A stretch of 64,000 nt of DNA from RHKX01 sp041393495 (GTDB lineage Bacteria > Actinomycetota > Thermoleophilia > Solirubrobacterales > 70-9). The stretch lies in NCBI GenBank assembly GCA_041393495.1, contig JAWKKA010000001.1:281877-345876 (forward strand). Direction: 5' to 3'. Numbering within the stretch: the first letter of the stretch is position 1; every line of letters starts with the position of its first letter. The position numbers were made by a program, and so were the translations under genes. The notes beneath the pieces are model-generated. The model did no database searches. It was not told the origin of the DNA and saw only the letters and a program-made list of their open reading frames with translations. Positions 41,167 through 51,833 of this stretch are shown here, in pieces.

Positions 41167-42578
41167 ACCCAGGCCTCCTCGACGTCCGGATCGGATCGGG
41201 CGGCGATCGTGCCGAGGATCGGCGAGAGCGCGAGCAGCACCCAGAGGACCTTGTCGTAGCCGTTCGAGATGAACGTCGAGGCGGCGAGCACGCTCACCTG
41301 CGCGACCAGGATCGAGCGACCGAGGCTGGCGATCCTGTCCAGCCCCCACCGCTCCAGCTTCCGCACCGCCTTCCAGGTCGTCACCAGCGAGGCCACGAGG
41401 ACGAAGACGAGCAGGCTGAGCCCGACCAGCCCCGTCTCGGCGAACTGCTGCAGGTAGATGTTGTGTGCCACGTGCGGCTGCTCGCTGATCAGGTGGACGT
41501 CCTGAAGCTGCCCCGGCTGGCGCACGTAGTTCACGGACTCGGAGAGGAAGTTGTCGACGCCGACTCCGACCAGGGGATGGTCCAACCCCATCCTCCAGGC
41601 GACGGTCCACAGCTCGACCCTGCCGGTTCCGCTCGAGTCGAAGTCCTTGATGCGCCCCCAGGTGTCGGACGAGTTGGCCGCGACCCAGAGGCCGAGGATC
41701 GCGACGGCCGTGAGGAGGATGCCGCCGAGCCGGACGCGCGGGGACCGGGTGAGCGCGATCGCGGCGACCGCGGCGACGGTCGCGGCGACCAGCCCGCCCC
41801 GCGACCCGGTGGCCACCAGGCTGAGCAGGAGGAACCCGTTGGCGGCGATCAGGGCCCAGCGCAGGCCGCGTCGTCGCGTGGTCGCCGCCAACCCGACGGT
41901 CAGCGCCATCACCGGGACGATCGCCGCGGCGAGGTAGTTGGGATCACCGAGGCCGCCGCTGAGGCGGCCGTCGACCTGTGCGGTCAGATCGGTCTCGTTG
42001 CTCGGCAGGTAGCCGGCGAGCGCCGCGAGCGAGACCCCCACGGCGATCGCGATGATCAGGGCGATCAGATGCCGCGGCCGGGTGATCGTGGTCGCGAGCA
42101 GCATGAACACGGCCGCCGAGATGAACCAGTTCCAGACGTTGGCGATCGCCGCGCCCGGGTCGCCGGCCCACGCGATCGATGCCGTCAGCCAGGCGGCGAG
42201 CAACGCGACGCCCCACAGCAACGCCGCATTGCGGCGCAGGAGCGCGCCGACGAAGGCGCGACGGGCCGGAAGCACCGCCAGCCACGCCGCGATCAGCAGG
42301 ATGACCAACGCCAGCGATATCAGGTTGACCTTGGGAATCGCCCCGACGAAGGCCAGCGGGACCCACAACACCGCGGCCACCGGCAGGTTGATCAGGACCA
42401 CCGGCAGGTAGAGCGCCCCGAGCAGGCCCGCGAGGCCGAGCCGGGCGTCGTAGGCGAACAACGCCCCGATCACGATCGCCGCGGCGAGCGCGGCGAGCGC
42501 GAGCAGGGCGGGCGGGATCGGCAGCGATATCGATGGCCGCGGGTGCTGGTGCCGGGCGGCGATGGCCGTGGCGTTCAT
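41163..42578 (-). CDS. O-antigen ligase/Wzy-like polymerase
   Basis: This 471-residue integral membrane protein has about 11-12 transmembrane helices and the large periplasmic-type loop of the Wzy/WaaL family (residues about 310-380). That loop contains 'SSGTGRVELWTVAWRMGLDH' followed by 'PLVGVGVDNF', then 'QPHVAHNIYLQQFAETGLVG'; the Arg and His residues there are the conserved functional ones in this family. It should polymerise repeat units of the exopolysaccharide at the outer face of the membrane. ATG 42578 is the first start; the downstream co-polymerase gene overlaps it, so the two are coupled. Confidence 0.87.
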   Translation of the reverse strand: MNATAIAARHQHPRPSISLPIPPALLALAALAAAIVIGALFAYDARLGLAGLLGALYLPVVLINLPVAAVLWVPLAFVGAIPKVNLISLALVILLIAAWLAVLPARRAFVGALLRRNAALLWGVALLAAWLTASIAWAGDPGAAIANVWNWFISAAVFMLLATTITRPRHLIALIIAIAVGVSLAALAGYLPSNETDLTAQVDGRLSGGLGDPNYLAAAIVPVMALTVGLAATTRRRGLRWALIAANGFLLLSLVATGSRGGLVAATVAAVAAIALTRSPRVRLGGILLTAVAILGLWVAANSSDTWGRIKDFDSSGTGRVELWTVAWRMGLDHPLVGVGVDNFLSESVNYVRQPGQLQDVHLISEQPHVAHNIYLQQFAETGLVGLSLLVFVLVASLVTTWKAVRKLERWGLDRIASLGRSILVAQVSVLAASTFISNGYDKVLWVLLALSPILGTIAARSDPDVEEAWV

Positions 42579-42740
42579 CGCAGCCTGGCTCGGGACCGAT
42601 CCGGGGCCGCCGCCGACGCCGCGGCGCGAAGCCCGTATGCGTCTTCGGCTCGATGGGGGATCATGCTTTGGAGGGGCGCGGCCGCATGCGGGAGTCTATC
42701 GGCGAGCCCTGCGGCCTAATTGAGCGGGGTGGCGGCGGGC

Positions 42741-42746
42741 TATCGT
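42741..42746 (+). promoter_or_regulatory. -10 box of the flippase operon
   Basis: TATCGT ends 13 bases before ATG 42760, in the 181-base divergent gap to the Wzy-like gene. Confidence 0.35.
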
Positions 42747-42759
42747 CGGCGCTGCACTG

Positions 42760-44274
42760 ATGGCGGAGAAGGCGGAGAACGAGCACAGCATCGGCACCCG
42801 GACCCTGCGGGGAGTGCTCTGGGGCTACGGATCCTTCACCGGGGGCCGGGCGCTCAGCCTGATCGCGACGGCGATCCTCGCCCGCGTCCTCGTCCCCGAG
42901 GACTTCGGGCTGGTCGCGATCGCCCTCACCTTCATGACGCTGCTCGACGGCGCGACGGACCTGGGGCTGAGCCAGGCGCTGATCACCCAGGACGACGAGG
43001 TCGTGGAGGAGCGCGCCGAGACCGTGTTCGTGTTCAGCGTCGGGCTGGGCCTGCTCGCCAGCGGGATCATCGCCGCGCTCGGGCCCGCTGCGGCCTCGTT
43101 CTTCGACGAGTCGTCTCTGACCGCGATCCTGCCGGTGCTCGGCGCCAACTTCTTCCTGCGGTCGGTCGGGTCCACCCACTACGCCCTCGCTCAACGGGAC
43201 CTGGACTTTCGGGCCCGCACCGTCGCGGAGTTCGCCGACGTCCTGATCCGCGGCCTGACCGGGATCGCGTTCGCGCTGGCCGGGCTCGGTGCCTGGAGCC
43301 TGGTGCTCGGCTACTTGGCGGGAACCATCGCTCTCGACGTCGCGATCTGGCGTCTGATCCCCTGGCGCCCGCGGCTGAAGCCGAAGCTGAGCCACCTGCG
43401 GGGCATGGTCGGGTTCGGGGGCGCGATCAGCGGCGTCACCTTCATCGCCGCCCTGATCGCGAACATGGACTACCTGTTCATCGGGCGGGTGCTCGGCACG
43501 GACGCGCTCGGGCTGTACACGCTCGGCTTCCGGCTGCCGGAGCTGTTGATCATCAACCTCTCGGTGGTCGCGTCCGCGGTTCTGTTTCCGGCCTTCTCGA
43601 GCATCGACCGCGACTCGCTCGGCCACGCGTACCTGGTCGCGCTTCGCTACGTGCTGATCGTCTCCCTGCCGACGGCGGTCGTGATCGCGGTTCTCGCCCG
43701 ACCGCTGATCCTCGCCCTGTTCGGCGATCAGTGGGTGGACTCGATCGTTCCGATGCAGCTGCTCACGGTCTATGCGTTCGCCGTCGCATCGTCGGTGCCG
43801 GCGGGGATCGCCTACAAGGCCACCGGCCGGGCGGGGATCCTGCTCAAGATCGCCCTGGTCAACCTCGTGCTGACGATCATCGGGCTGCTGCTCTTCGTCG
43901 ACCGCGGCATCAACGCGGTCGCGCTGGTCCAGGTTGTCGTCGCCGCGGGCGGATCGTTCGCGCAGTTCGTCGTCGCGACGAGGCTGCTGGACGTCGCTCC
44001 CTCCCAGCTCGGGCGGGCCGCCTGGCCGGCATTCATCGCCGCAAGCCTGATGGCCGTGCCCATGTACGCGATCGAGCGGACGATGGAAGCACCCTGGCCG
44101 ACCCTGCTGGTCGGCCTCCTGCTCGGCTCTGTGGTCTATTTCGCCGTCCTGCACCGGACGGCGCCGGAGACCTTCACCTTCCTCAAGTCGAAGCTGGTGG
44201 GCAGTGCTCCCGAAGTCCTCGACGAGCTCACCGAAGATGCGACGAGAGCGCATGAGACGGACGCTCTCACGTGA
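42760..44274 (+). CDS. Wzx-like oligosaccharide flippase
   Basis: This 504-residue membrane protein of the MOP/polysaccharide transport superfamily has about 12-14 transmembrane helices. The N-terminus has the family start 'RTLRGVLWGYGSFTGGRALS' and 'LARVLVPEDFGLVAIALTFM', and 'FLRSVGSTHYALAQRDLDFR' is the typical loop before helix 5. It should flip the lipid-linked repeat unit to the outer face for the Wzy-like polymerase. The stop overlaps the GTG of the next glycosyltransferase gene, so the two form an operon with the epimerase gene behind. Confidence 0.9.
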   Translation: MAEKAENEHSIGTRTLRGVLWGYGSFTGGRALSLIATAILARVLVPEDFGLVAIALTFMTLLDGATDLGLSQALITQDDEVVEERAETVFVFSVGLGLLASGIIAALGPAAASFFDESSLTAILPVLGANFFLRSVGSTHYALAQRDLDFRARTVAEFADVLIRGLTGIAFALAGLGAWSLVLGYLAGTIALDVAIWRLIPWRPRLKPKLSHLRGMVGFGGAISGVTFIAALIANMDYLFIGRVLGTDALGLYTLGFRLPELLIINLSVVASAVLFPAFSSIDRDSLGHAYLVALRYVLIVSLPTAVVIAVLARPLILALFGDQWVDSIVPMQLLTVYAFAVASSVPAGIAYKATGRAGILLKIALVNLVLTIIGLLLFVDRGINAVALVQVVVAAGGSFAQFVVATRLLDVAPSQLGRAAWPAFIAASLMAVPMYAIERTMEAPWPTLLVGLLLGSVVYFAVLHRTAPETFTFLKSKLVGSAPEVLDELTEDATRAHETDALT

Positions 44275-45536
44275 CCTCCGGACCCGGTCCGGTCGCCGCC
44301 GCTTCACATACGATCCGTTTCGTGGCGGGCCCGTCGGTTCAGGTTGATCGAGCAGGGCGGAGCGATCGTTCGAGCGAGCGACTCCGGGTCCACACGATGA
44401 TCGACTCGCTCAACTGGGGAGGCGCCGAAACCCTGCTCGCCGAGTACGCGGTCGGGGCGGAGCGGGCCGGCATCGAGCTCTCGGTCGCCTATCTGCACGA
44501 TCGCCCGGGCGTCAACGATCGCCTCAGGGAGCTGGGCATCGAGCCGGTGTTGGTCCCGATCTCGGGGTTGCTGAGCCGCTCGGGGCGGCGTCGCGTACGC
44601 GATCACCTGGCGGCTCTGAATCCCGACCTCCTGCACAGCCATCTCGGCTACTCGGACGTCTACGGAGGGCTCGCCGCCCGATCGCTGGGAATCCCGGCCG
44701 TCGCGACGCTGCACACGATGGCCGAGCCGCCCGGGCCCCGGGAGCACGTGAAGGAGCGCCTGATGGGGCTCGCTCGTCGCCACTGCGCGCAGCGGGTGAT
44801 CGCCGTCTCCGACGCTCTCCGCGATGCCTACCTCGCGCGGCGCTGGGACACGCCGGAGCGGGTCGTCACCGTCCGCAACGGCATCCTCGGCGATATCCGC
44901 CCCGGGGCCGGGAAGCGGGTGCGGTCGGAGCTGGGGGTATCCGACGACGCTCTGATCGTGGGCATGGTCAGCGTCCTGCGGGCGGGGAAGGGCCACGACA
45001 TCGCCGCCGCGGCCGTGGCGGCGCTGCGCGAGGACTTCCCCCAGCTACGGCTGCTGGTCCTGGGCACCGGCCCCGACCGCGAGGAGATCGGCCGCCTGCT
45101 CGAGCCGTTGGGGGACGGGGCGATCATGGCCGGCCACCGCGATGACGTGCTCGACGCCATCGACGCGATGGACGTGTTGATCCACCCCTCGCTGATCGAC
45201 GCGTTGCCGACGGCCTTGATCGAGGCGATGGCGGCGAGCACTCCGGTCGTCGCCACCGCGGTCGGCGGCATTCCCGAGATCGTCGTGCCGGACGAGACCG
45301 GGGTCCTGATCAGCGCTCCGCCCACCGCGACCGCGCTCGCCGATGCGCTCCGGCCCCTGCTTGCCGATCCCGGCGTGCGCCGCGGCCTCGGCGAGAGCGG
45401 CCGGGGCCGCTTTCTGGCCGAGTTCACGGTCGACAGCTGGATGCAGCGGCTGCTGCCCGTCTACAGGGACGCGATCGCCGCCGTCGCGGCGCGCCGGCGA
45501 TCGCGGCGCGCGCGGAGCGGAGCGACCGGCAGATGA
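44271..45536 (+). CDS. Glycosyltransferase, GT4-like
   Basis: This 421-residue glycosyltransferase is translationally coupled to the flippase (GTGA). The first 38 residues are extra and Ser/Arg-rich. The GT-B core starts at 'RVHTMIDSLNWGGAETLLAE', where the Gly-Gly-Ala-Glu turn is a GT4 hallmark. The donor domain has 'IVGMVSVLRAGKGHDIAAAA', 'LLVLGTGPDREEIGRLLEPL' and the E-x7-E motif in 'SLIDALPTALIEAMAASTPV', then 'VATAVGGIPEIVVPDETGVL'. It likely adds a sugar to the growing repeat unit. Its 3' end runs into a short tandem repeat. Confidence 0.91.
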   Translation: MTSGPGPVAAASHTIRFVAGPSVQVDRAGRSDRSSERLRVHTMIDSLNWGGAETLLAEYAVGAERAGIELSVAYLHDRPGVNDRLRELGIEPVLVPISGLLSRSGRRRVRDHLAALNPDLLHSHLGYSDVYGGLAARSLGIPAVATLHTMAEPPGPREHVKERLMGLARRHCAQRVIAVSDALRDAYLARRWDTPERVVTVRNGILGDIRPGAGKRVRSELGVSDDALIVGMVSVLRAGKGHDIAAAAVAALREDFPQLRLLVLGTGPDREEIGRLLEPLGDGAIMAGHRDDVLDAIDAMDVLIHPSLIDALPTALIEAMAASTPVVATAVGGIPEIVVPDETGVLISAPPTATALADALRPLLADPGVRRGLGESGRGRFLAEFTVDSWMQRLLPVYRDAIAAVAARRRSRRARSGATGR

Positions 45537-45580
45537 GCGGAATGGGGACCGGCAGATGGAAGCGGAGCGACCGGCAGATG
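45518..45580. repeat. Three copies of a 15-17-bp repeat across a gene junction
   Basis: GGAGCGACCGGCAGATG occurs at 45518-45534 and 45564-45580, with a shorter copy, GGGGACCGGCAGATG, at 45544-45558. The first copy ends inside the glycosyltransferase stop region. The repeats create several ATG codons before the epimerase gene, which makes its start uncertain. Confidence 0.75.
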
Positions 45581-45624
45581 ACTACCCTGCGCGGACCGAT
45601 GACGCGCATGTCGGAGACAGCCGC

Positions 45625-46575
45625 TTGAGGACGCTGGTCACCGGGGGAGCCGGCTTCATCGGCTCCCATCTCGTCGATGCGTTGATCGGCCGGGGCGATT
45701 CGGTCCTCGTCCTCGACGACCTCTCGAGCGGTCGGCTTGCGAATCTGGACGATGCGTTGAGCCGCGGAGCCTCGCTCGCGGAGGGGAGCGTCGCCGACGG
45801 GCGTTTCGTCGCCGAGCGGGTTGCCGAGTTCGCGCCCCGGCAGGTCTTCCATCTCGCCGCCCAGGTCGACGTCCGCAAGGCGGTCGCCGACCCGGGGTTC
45901 GACGCCACCGTGAACGTGCTCGGGACGATCAACGTCCTCGAGGCGGCGCGGCAGATACCGGGAGCCGCCGTGATCTTCGCATCGACCGGCGGGGCGATCT
46001 ACGGCGAGGGAGCCGACCGCGAGCTTCCCTTCCCCGAGACCGCGACGGCCGCCCCGGAGTCCCCCTACGGGGCCAGCAAGCTCGCCGGGGAGGTCTATCT
46101 CGGGTTCTACCGGCGCATGTACGGAGTGCCCGGGGTCGCGATGCGCTTCGGGAACGTCTATGGGCCGCGGCAGGATCCGCACGGCGAAGCCGGCGTTGTC
46201 GCGATCTTCTCGGGCCTGCTTCGCGAGGGGGCGCCGCTGCGGGTCTTCGGGGACGGCCGCCAGACTCGCGACTACGTCTTCGTCGGCGATGTCGTCACAG
46301 CTCTCACCGCGGCCGCCGCTGCCGTCGACGATGCTGCGAAGGCCGGCCCCTACAACGTCGGCACGGGTCGCGAGGTCGATGTGAACGAGCTCGCCGGGCT
46401 GCTGGGCGACGTGGCCGGCTCGAGCGCGGAGATCGACTACCAGCCCGAGCGCCCCGGCGAGGTCCGGCGCGTCTCGATCGATCCCGCCGCGGCCGCAGCC
46501 GACCTCGGGTGGCGGGCCGAGACCGAGCTCACCGAGGGCCTGCGGCGCACGTACGCGGCGCTTGCCGGGGACTGA
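45625..46575 (+). CDS. NAD-dependent nucleotide-sugar epimerase/dehydratase
   Basis: This extended short-chain dehydrogenase of the GalE/UDP-glucose 4-epimerase type makes an activated sugar for the locus. TTG 45625 gives 316 residues, begins exactly at the Rossmann strand and has 'GGAG' eight bases upstream. The ATG at 45556, inside the repeat, would add 23 residues with no family match. Motifs are 'LVTGGAGFIGSHLVDALIGR', 'VLDDLSSGRLANL', 'VFHLAAQVDVRKAVADP', 'IFASTGGAIYGEG' (Ser) and 'SPYGASKLAGEVYLGFYRRM' (Y-x3-K), with 'RFGNVYGPRQDPHGEAGVVA' after. All catalytic residues are present. Confidence 0.92.
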   Translation: MRTLVTGGAGFIGSHLVDALIGRGDSVLVLDDLSSGRLANLDDALSRGASLAEGSVADGRFVAERVAEFAPRQVFHLAAQVDVRKAVADPGFDATVNVLGTINVLEAARQIPGAAVIFASTGGAIYGEGADRELPFPETATAAPESPYGASKLAGEVYLGFYRRMYGVPGVAMRFGNVYGPRQDPHGEAGVVAIFSGLLREGAPLRVFGDGRQTRDYVFVGDVVTALTAAAAAVDDAAKAGPYNVGTGREVDVNELAGLLGDVAGSSAEIDYQPERPGEVRRVSIDPAAAAADLGWRAETELTEGLRRTYAALAGD

Positions 46576-46702
46576 GATCCGACACCCAACCGGGCGGCGA
46601 TCGCGCCGCAGCGGCGCCGGTGGTCGCGCCGGGCCTCGCCCTCGGCGGGCATGGCCGGCAGGGTTGCCTGAGCGACGACCGCCGCTGCCATCATCGGCAC
46701 GC

Positions 46703-47323
46703 ATGATCGACCACGCCGCCAAGCACTGGATGCGCGTCTACTCGGCCAGGGAGCCGGCCGAGCTGAGCTGGTTCGAGGCTGTCCCCGCGGTCTCGCTTCG
46801 CATGATCAAGGCGGCGGACCTCCGGCGGGATGCCGCGATCATCGACGTCGGCGGCGGCGCTTCGCGCCTCGCCGGCGAGCTGGTCGATCGCGGCTACGTC
46901 GACGTCACCGTCGCGGACGTATCTCCCCCGGCCCTGGCGGCGGCGCGCGCCGAGCTCGGCGAGCGGGCCGGCGCCGTCGACTGGGTCGGCGCCGACGTCC
47001 GCTCCCACGACTTCGGGCGCGCCTTCGACCTCTGGCACGACCGGGCGACGCTCCACTTCATGGTCGATGACGGCGACCGGCGGGCGTACCTGGCGACCCT
47101 GCGGGCATCGCTGCGCCCGGGCGGCTTCCTCGTCATCGCGACCTTCGGGCCCGAGGGCCCGAGCGAGTGCAGCGGTCTGCCGGTACGACGCTACGGGCCG
47201 GAGGAGCTGACCGCGGCGCTCGGGGCCGAGTTCGAGCTGCTGATGTCCGAGCTGACCGCGCACCGGACCCCGCGCGGCAGCGAGCAGCAGTTCCACTACG
47301 CGCTGCTCCGCCGCGCGGGCTGA
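46703..47323 (+). CDS. Class I SAM-dependent methyltransferase
   Basis: This 206-residue small methyltransferase has the SAM-binding motif I 'AAIIDVGGGASRLAGELVDR' (residues about 42-61) and motif II 'DVTVADVSPPALAAARAELG'. It continues with 'AFDLWHDRATLHFMVDDGDR' and 'ASLRPGGFLVIATFGPEGPS'. The start 'MIDHAAKHWMRVYSAREPAE' matches a group often annotated as thiopurine-type or generic methyltransferases. The substrate is unknown. It is probably not part of the exopolysaccharide operon (127-base gap). Confidence 0.88.
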   Translation: MIDHAAKHWMRVYSAREPAELSWFEAVPAVSLRMIKAADLRRDAAIIDVGGGASRLAGELVDRGYVDVTVADVSPPALAAARAELGERAGAVDWVGADVRSHDFGRAFDLWHDRATLHFMVDDGDRRAYLATLRASLRPGGFLVIATFGPEGPSECSGLPVRRYGPEELTAALGAEFELLMSELTAHRTPRGSEQQFHYALLRRAG

Positions 47324-47334
47324 GCGGCGATCCG

Positions 47335-47374
47335 GGGCCGTGAGCCGACGAGGACGCCGGCCACGCCCTCCGGC
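47335..47374. repeat. Left copy of a roughly 40-bp direct repeat flanking the M23 module
   Basis: GGGCCGTGAGCCGACGAGGA begins this copy, just after the methyltransferase stop. It matches 48661-48701 over about 40 bases with few differences, in the same orientation. A shorter related piece (AGCCGACGATGACGCCGGCC) occurs in each unit of the 14912-15051 repeat. Confidence 0.7.
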
Positions 47375-47413
47375 GGGCCCCGCCCCGGCGACCACGCGGC
47401 GGCTCCGACGAGA

Positions 47414-47608
47414 TGGGCCATCACCGCGCGCCCTGGCTGACCACACGGTCGCTCAGACGAGGCCGGCCATCACCGCGCGCCCTGGCTGACCACACGGTCG
47501 CTCAGACGAGGCCGGCCACCGCCGCGCCCCCCGGCGACCCCACGGTCGCTCAGACGAGGCCGGCCATCGCCGCGCCCCCCCGGCGACCACACGGTCGCTC
47601 AGACGAGG
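47414..47608. repeat. Four tandem 48-49-bp repeats
   Basis: Units end at 47462, 47511, 47559 and 47608. Each ends with the conserved CGGTCGCTCAGACGAGG; on plus the next begins CCGGCCA. There are no spacers, so this is not a CRISPR array. On the minus strand the unit boundary reproduces the last six codons, including stop, of the small membrane protein gene, so the repeat grew from that gene's 3' end. Units 1 and 2 are nearly identical; 3 and 4 share a GCCCCCC variant. Confidence 0.85.
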
Positions 47609-47775
47609 CCGGCCATCACCGCGATCAGCGCCACGGCGACCACGAGGCCGACGAGACCGCCGGCGATCCAGGCGGCGGTGCTCTGACGGAGGCTGAGACG
47701 GCCGCTGCTCCGCACCGGCCACGGCGGGGGCAGCGGCTCGTCGCGGCCGCTTGCGGCCCGGTCCGCCGCGCTCAC
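47599..47775 (-). CDS. Small membrane protein coupled to the M23 peptidase
   Basis: This 58-residue protein starts at GTG 47775, overlapping the M23 peptidase stop as GTGA. The first 33 residues are polar and Pro/Arg-rich. The rest is one hydrophobic helix, 'AAWIAGGLVGLVVAVALIAV', ending 'MAGLV'. There are no cysteines and no known domain. Translational coupling suggests it serves with the secreted hydrolase, perhaps as a membrane partner, but I cannot assign a function. Its last codons are duplicated downstream in the tandem repeat at 47414-47608. Confidence 0.65.
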   Translation of the reverse strand: MSAADRAASGRDEPLPPPWPVRSSGRLSLRQSTAAWIAGGLVGLVVAVALIAVMAGLV

Positions 47776-48320
47776 CGGCCGCGATCCCAGCGCTTCAGGA
47801 ACGGCTTCGGGTTCGCCAGGCTGCCGCCCCGGTACCAGCCCGGCTTGCGCCACATCTCGAAGTGCAGGTGGCAGCCGCTGGCGCGCCCGGTCGAGCCGAC
47901 CCGGCCGATCCGCTCGCCGGCGTCGACGCGCTCGCCCCGCCGCACCGAGAGCCGCTTCAGCATGTGCATGTAGACGTAGTCGAACTTCTTGCCCTTGACG
48001 ACTACGTAGTGGCCGGCGCCCCCGGCCTGATAGTCGATCCAGCGGACCCGTCCCGGCCGGGCCGCGACGATCCGTTTGCCGCAGCCGGCGAAGACGTCCT
48101 GGCCCTCGTGACCGCGTCCGGCGCCGAGCCCGTCACCGTAGCTGTGGCGGGCCTGGATCGGGAACGCCGCGTCGTCGCGCCCGCCAGCGCCGTTCTTGCC
48201 GCCGTCGCCGTTATTGCCGCCGGCCGAGAGCCCACCCGAGGCAAGCGCGGTAGCCGCGAGCCCGAGCGTGGCCGCGAGGACGATCGCAATCAGCGTCGCC
48301 CTGCCTGCAGATCCAGTCAT
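47772..48320 (-). CDS. Secreted M23 (LytM-type) peptidoglycan endopeptidase
   Basis: This 182-residue exported zinc metallopeptidase should cut cross-links in the wall. A signal peptide ('LIAIVLAATLGLAATALAS') and a Gly/Asn linker precede the domain. Zinc ligands are H71 and D75 ('RGHEGQDVFAGCG') and H153 in 'GCHLHFEMW', with H119 and H151 as the other conserved histidines, so the site is complete and the enzyme is probably active. C80 and C150 could form a disulfide. ATG 48320 has 'GAGAGGG' just upstream. A c-di-AMP riboswitch begins the transcript, and the small membrane gene is coupled behind. Confidence 0.92.
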   Translation of the reverse strand: MTGSAGRATLIAIVLAATLGLAATALASGGLSAGGNNGDGGKNGAGGRDDAAFPIQARHSYGDGLGAGRGHEGQDVFAGCGKRIVAARPGRVRWIDYQAGGAGHYVVVKGKKFDYVYMHMLKRLSVRRGERVDAGERIGRVGSTGRASGCHLHFEMWRKPGWYRGGSLANPKPFLKRWDRGR

Positions 48321-48338
48321 CGTCCCTCTCTTTCAGAG

Positions 48339-48480
48339 CGCCTGCGGGGTTAGCTGTCGGGCTCGCGCGGAAAGAGCGCGCTACGGAGAACCGGCCGATT
48401 CGCCCCTGGGGTCTCTGTCCGACCCCTCCTCTTGGTTCCCCCGCTCCGGCCCGAGTGCCCGGGTCGGATTAGGCAGGTGT
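48339..48480 (-). ncRNA. c-di-AMP riboswitch (ydaO-yuaA type) ahead of the M23 peptidase
   Basis: On the minus strand the leader has GCGGGGGAACCAAGAG, GGGGCGAATCGGCCGG and CCGACAGCTAACCCCGCAGG, the same ordered blocks as the element at 21048-21193 and the ydaO consensus. A CCTGC/GCAGG helix closes it. It ends 18 bases before ATG 48320, with the ribosome site lying between. Control of wall-cleaving enzymes by c-di-AMP is established for this class; the exact switching mechanism here is not visible. Confidence 0.88.
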
Positions 48481-48548
48481 TGATGATTTGTGAGCGAGAG
48501 CTTACATAGATGGCTGGACGGCAGCGCCCAGGCCCGCCTCGGCCCGCG

Positions 48549-48632
48549 GCCGCCGACGCCCGGATGCTGAGGAGCGCCGGAGCGGTCGTGGCCGCCGACG
48601 CCCGGATGCTGAGGAGCGCCGGAGCGGTCGTG
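48549..48632. repeat. 42-bp tandem duplication
   Basis: 48549-48590 and 48591-48632 are identical (starting GCCGCCGACGCCCGGATGCT). They lie between the nrdJ stop and the M23 riboswitch, about 70 bases upstream of the riboswitch start. No coding or regulatory role is evident. Confidence 0.85.
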
Positions 48633-48660
48633 GCCGGGGACGGAGGAGGCGAAGCCGCCC

Positions 48661-48701
48661 GGGCCGTGGGCCGACGAGCACGCCGGCCACGGCCCTCCGC
48701 C
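48661..48701. repeat. Right copy of the roughly 40-bp direct repeat
   Basis: GGGCCGTGGGCCGACGAGCA begins this copy, immediately beyond the nrdJ stop codon (48705 end). Together with 47335-47374 it brackets the tandem repeat, the small membrane gene, the M23 gene, its riboswitch and the 42-bp duplication. Confidence 0.7.
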
Positions 48702-48704
48702 AGC

Positions 48705-51527
<2,823 letters not shown>

Positions 51528-51568
51528 CGTTTCTCTCTCCTCGGAACGCGTTCAAGTGGTAACGCCGA

Positions 51569-51596
51569 ATAATTGCGATTGAGTCGGACGTAACAA
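51569..51596 (-). promoter_or_regulatory. nrdJ promoter candidate
   Basis: TTGTTA (51596-51591) and AATTAT (51574-51569) on the minus strand are 16 bases apart in a locally A/T-rich patch, leaving a leader of about 35 bases before ATG 51527. The rest of the 306-base divergent gap (51528-51833) shows no gene; only the -10 of the 51834 gene lies at its other end. Confidence 0.5.
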
Positions 51597-51821
51597 GGCC
51601 CGGTTCGGAGCCGGTCGGGGCTTCGTGGGGCGTCTGCGCGGAGGGTAGGGATGGCCTTGCGAGCGGCTTCCGCGGCATTCCGCAAACGGGGAGAAACGGA
51701 CCTCGACCCGGGCTCGGGCGGTCCCCGCATTTTACGGTGTCGGCATCGCCGGCACCAGCGCCCGGCAGGGTCTCCGGGGGCGACTGTCGCGGCGGTCACA
51801 CAGGCTGCCGTGGCGAGGCGC

Positions 51822-51827
51822 GATAAT
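51822..51827 (+). promoter_or_regulatory. -10 box of the hemolysin III-like gene
   Basis: GATAAT ends six bases before ATG 51834, the classical spacing for leaderless transcripts in actinobacteria. Confidence 0.5.
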
Positions 51828-51833
51828 CGTCCC

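Noticed and set aside
47414..47608. CRISPR-like array
   Set aside because: Units are contiguous without spacers and copy the 3' end of an adjacent gene; no cas genes.
51528..51650. Cobalamin riboswitch or NrdR box upstream of nrdJ
   Set aside because: Neither the B12-box bases nor the NrdR palindromes were found; only an ordinary promoter is seen.
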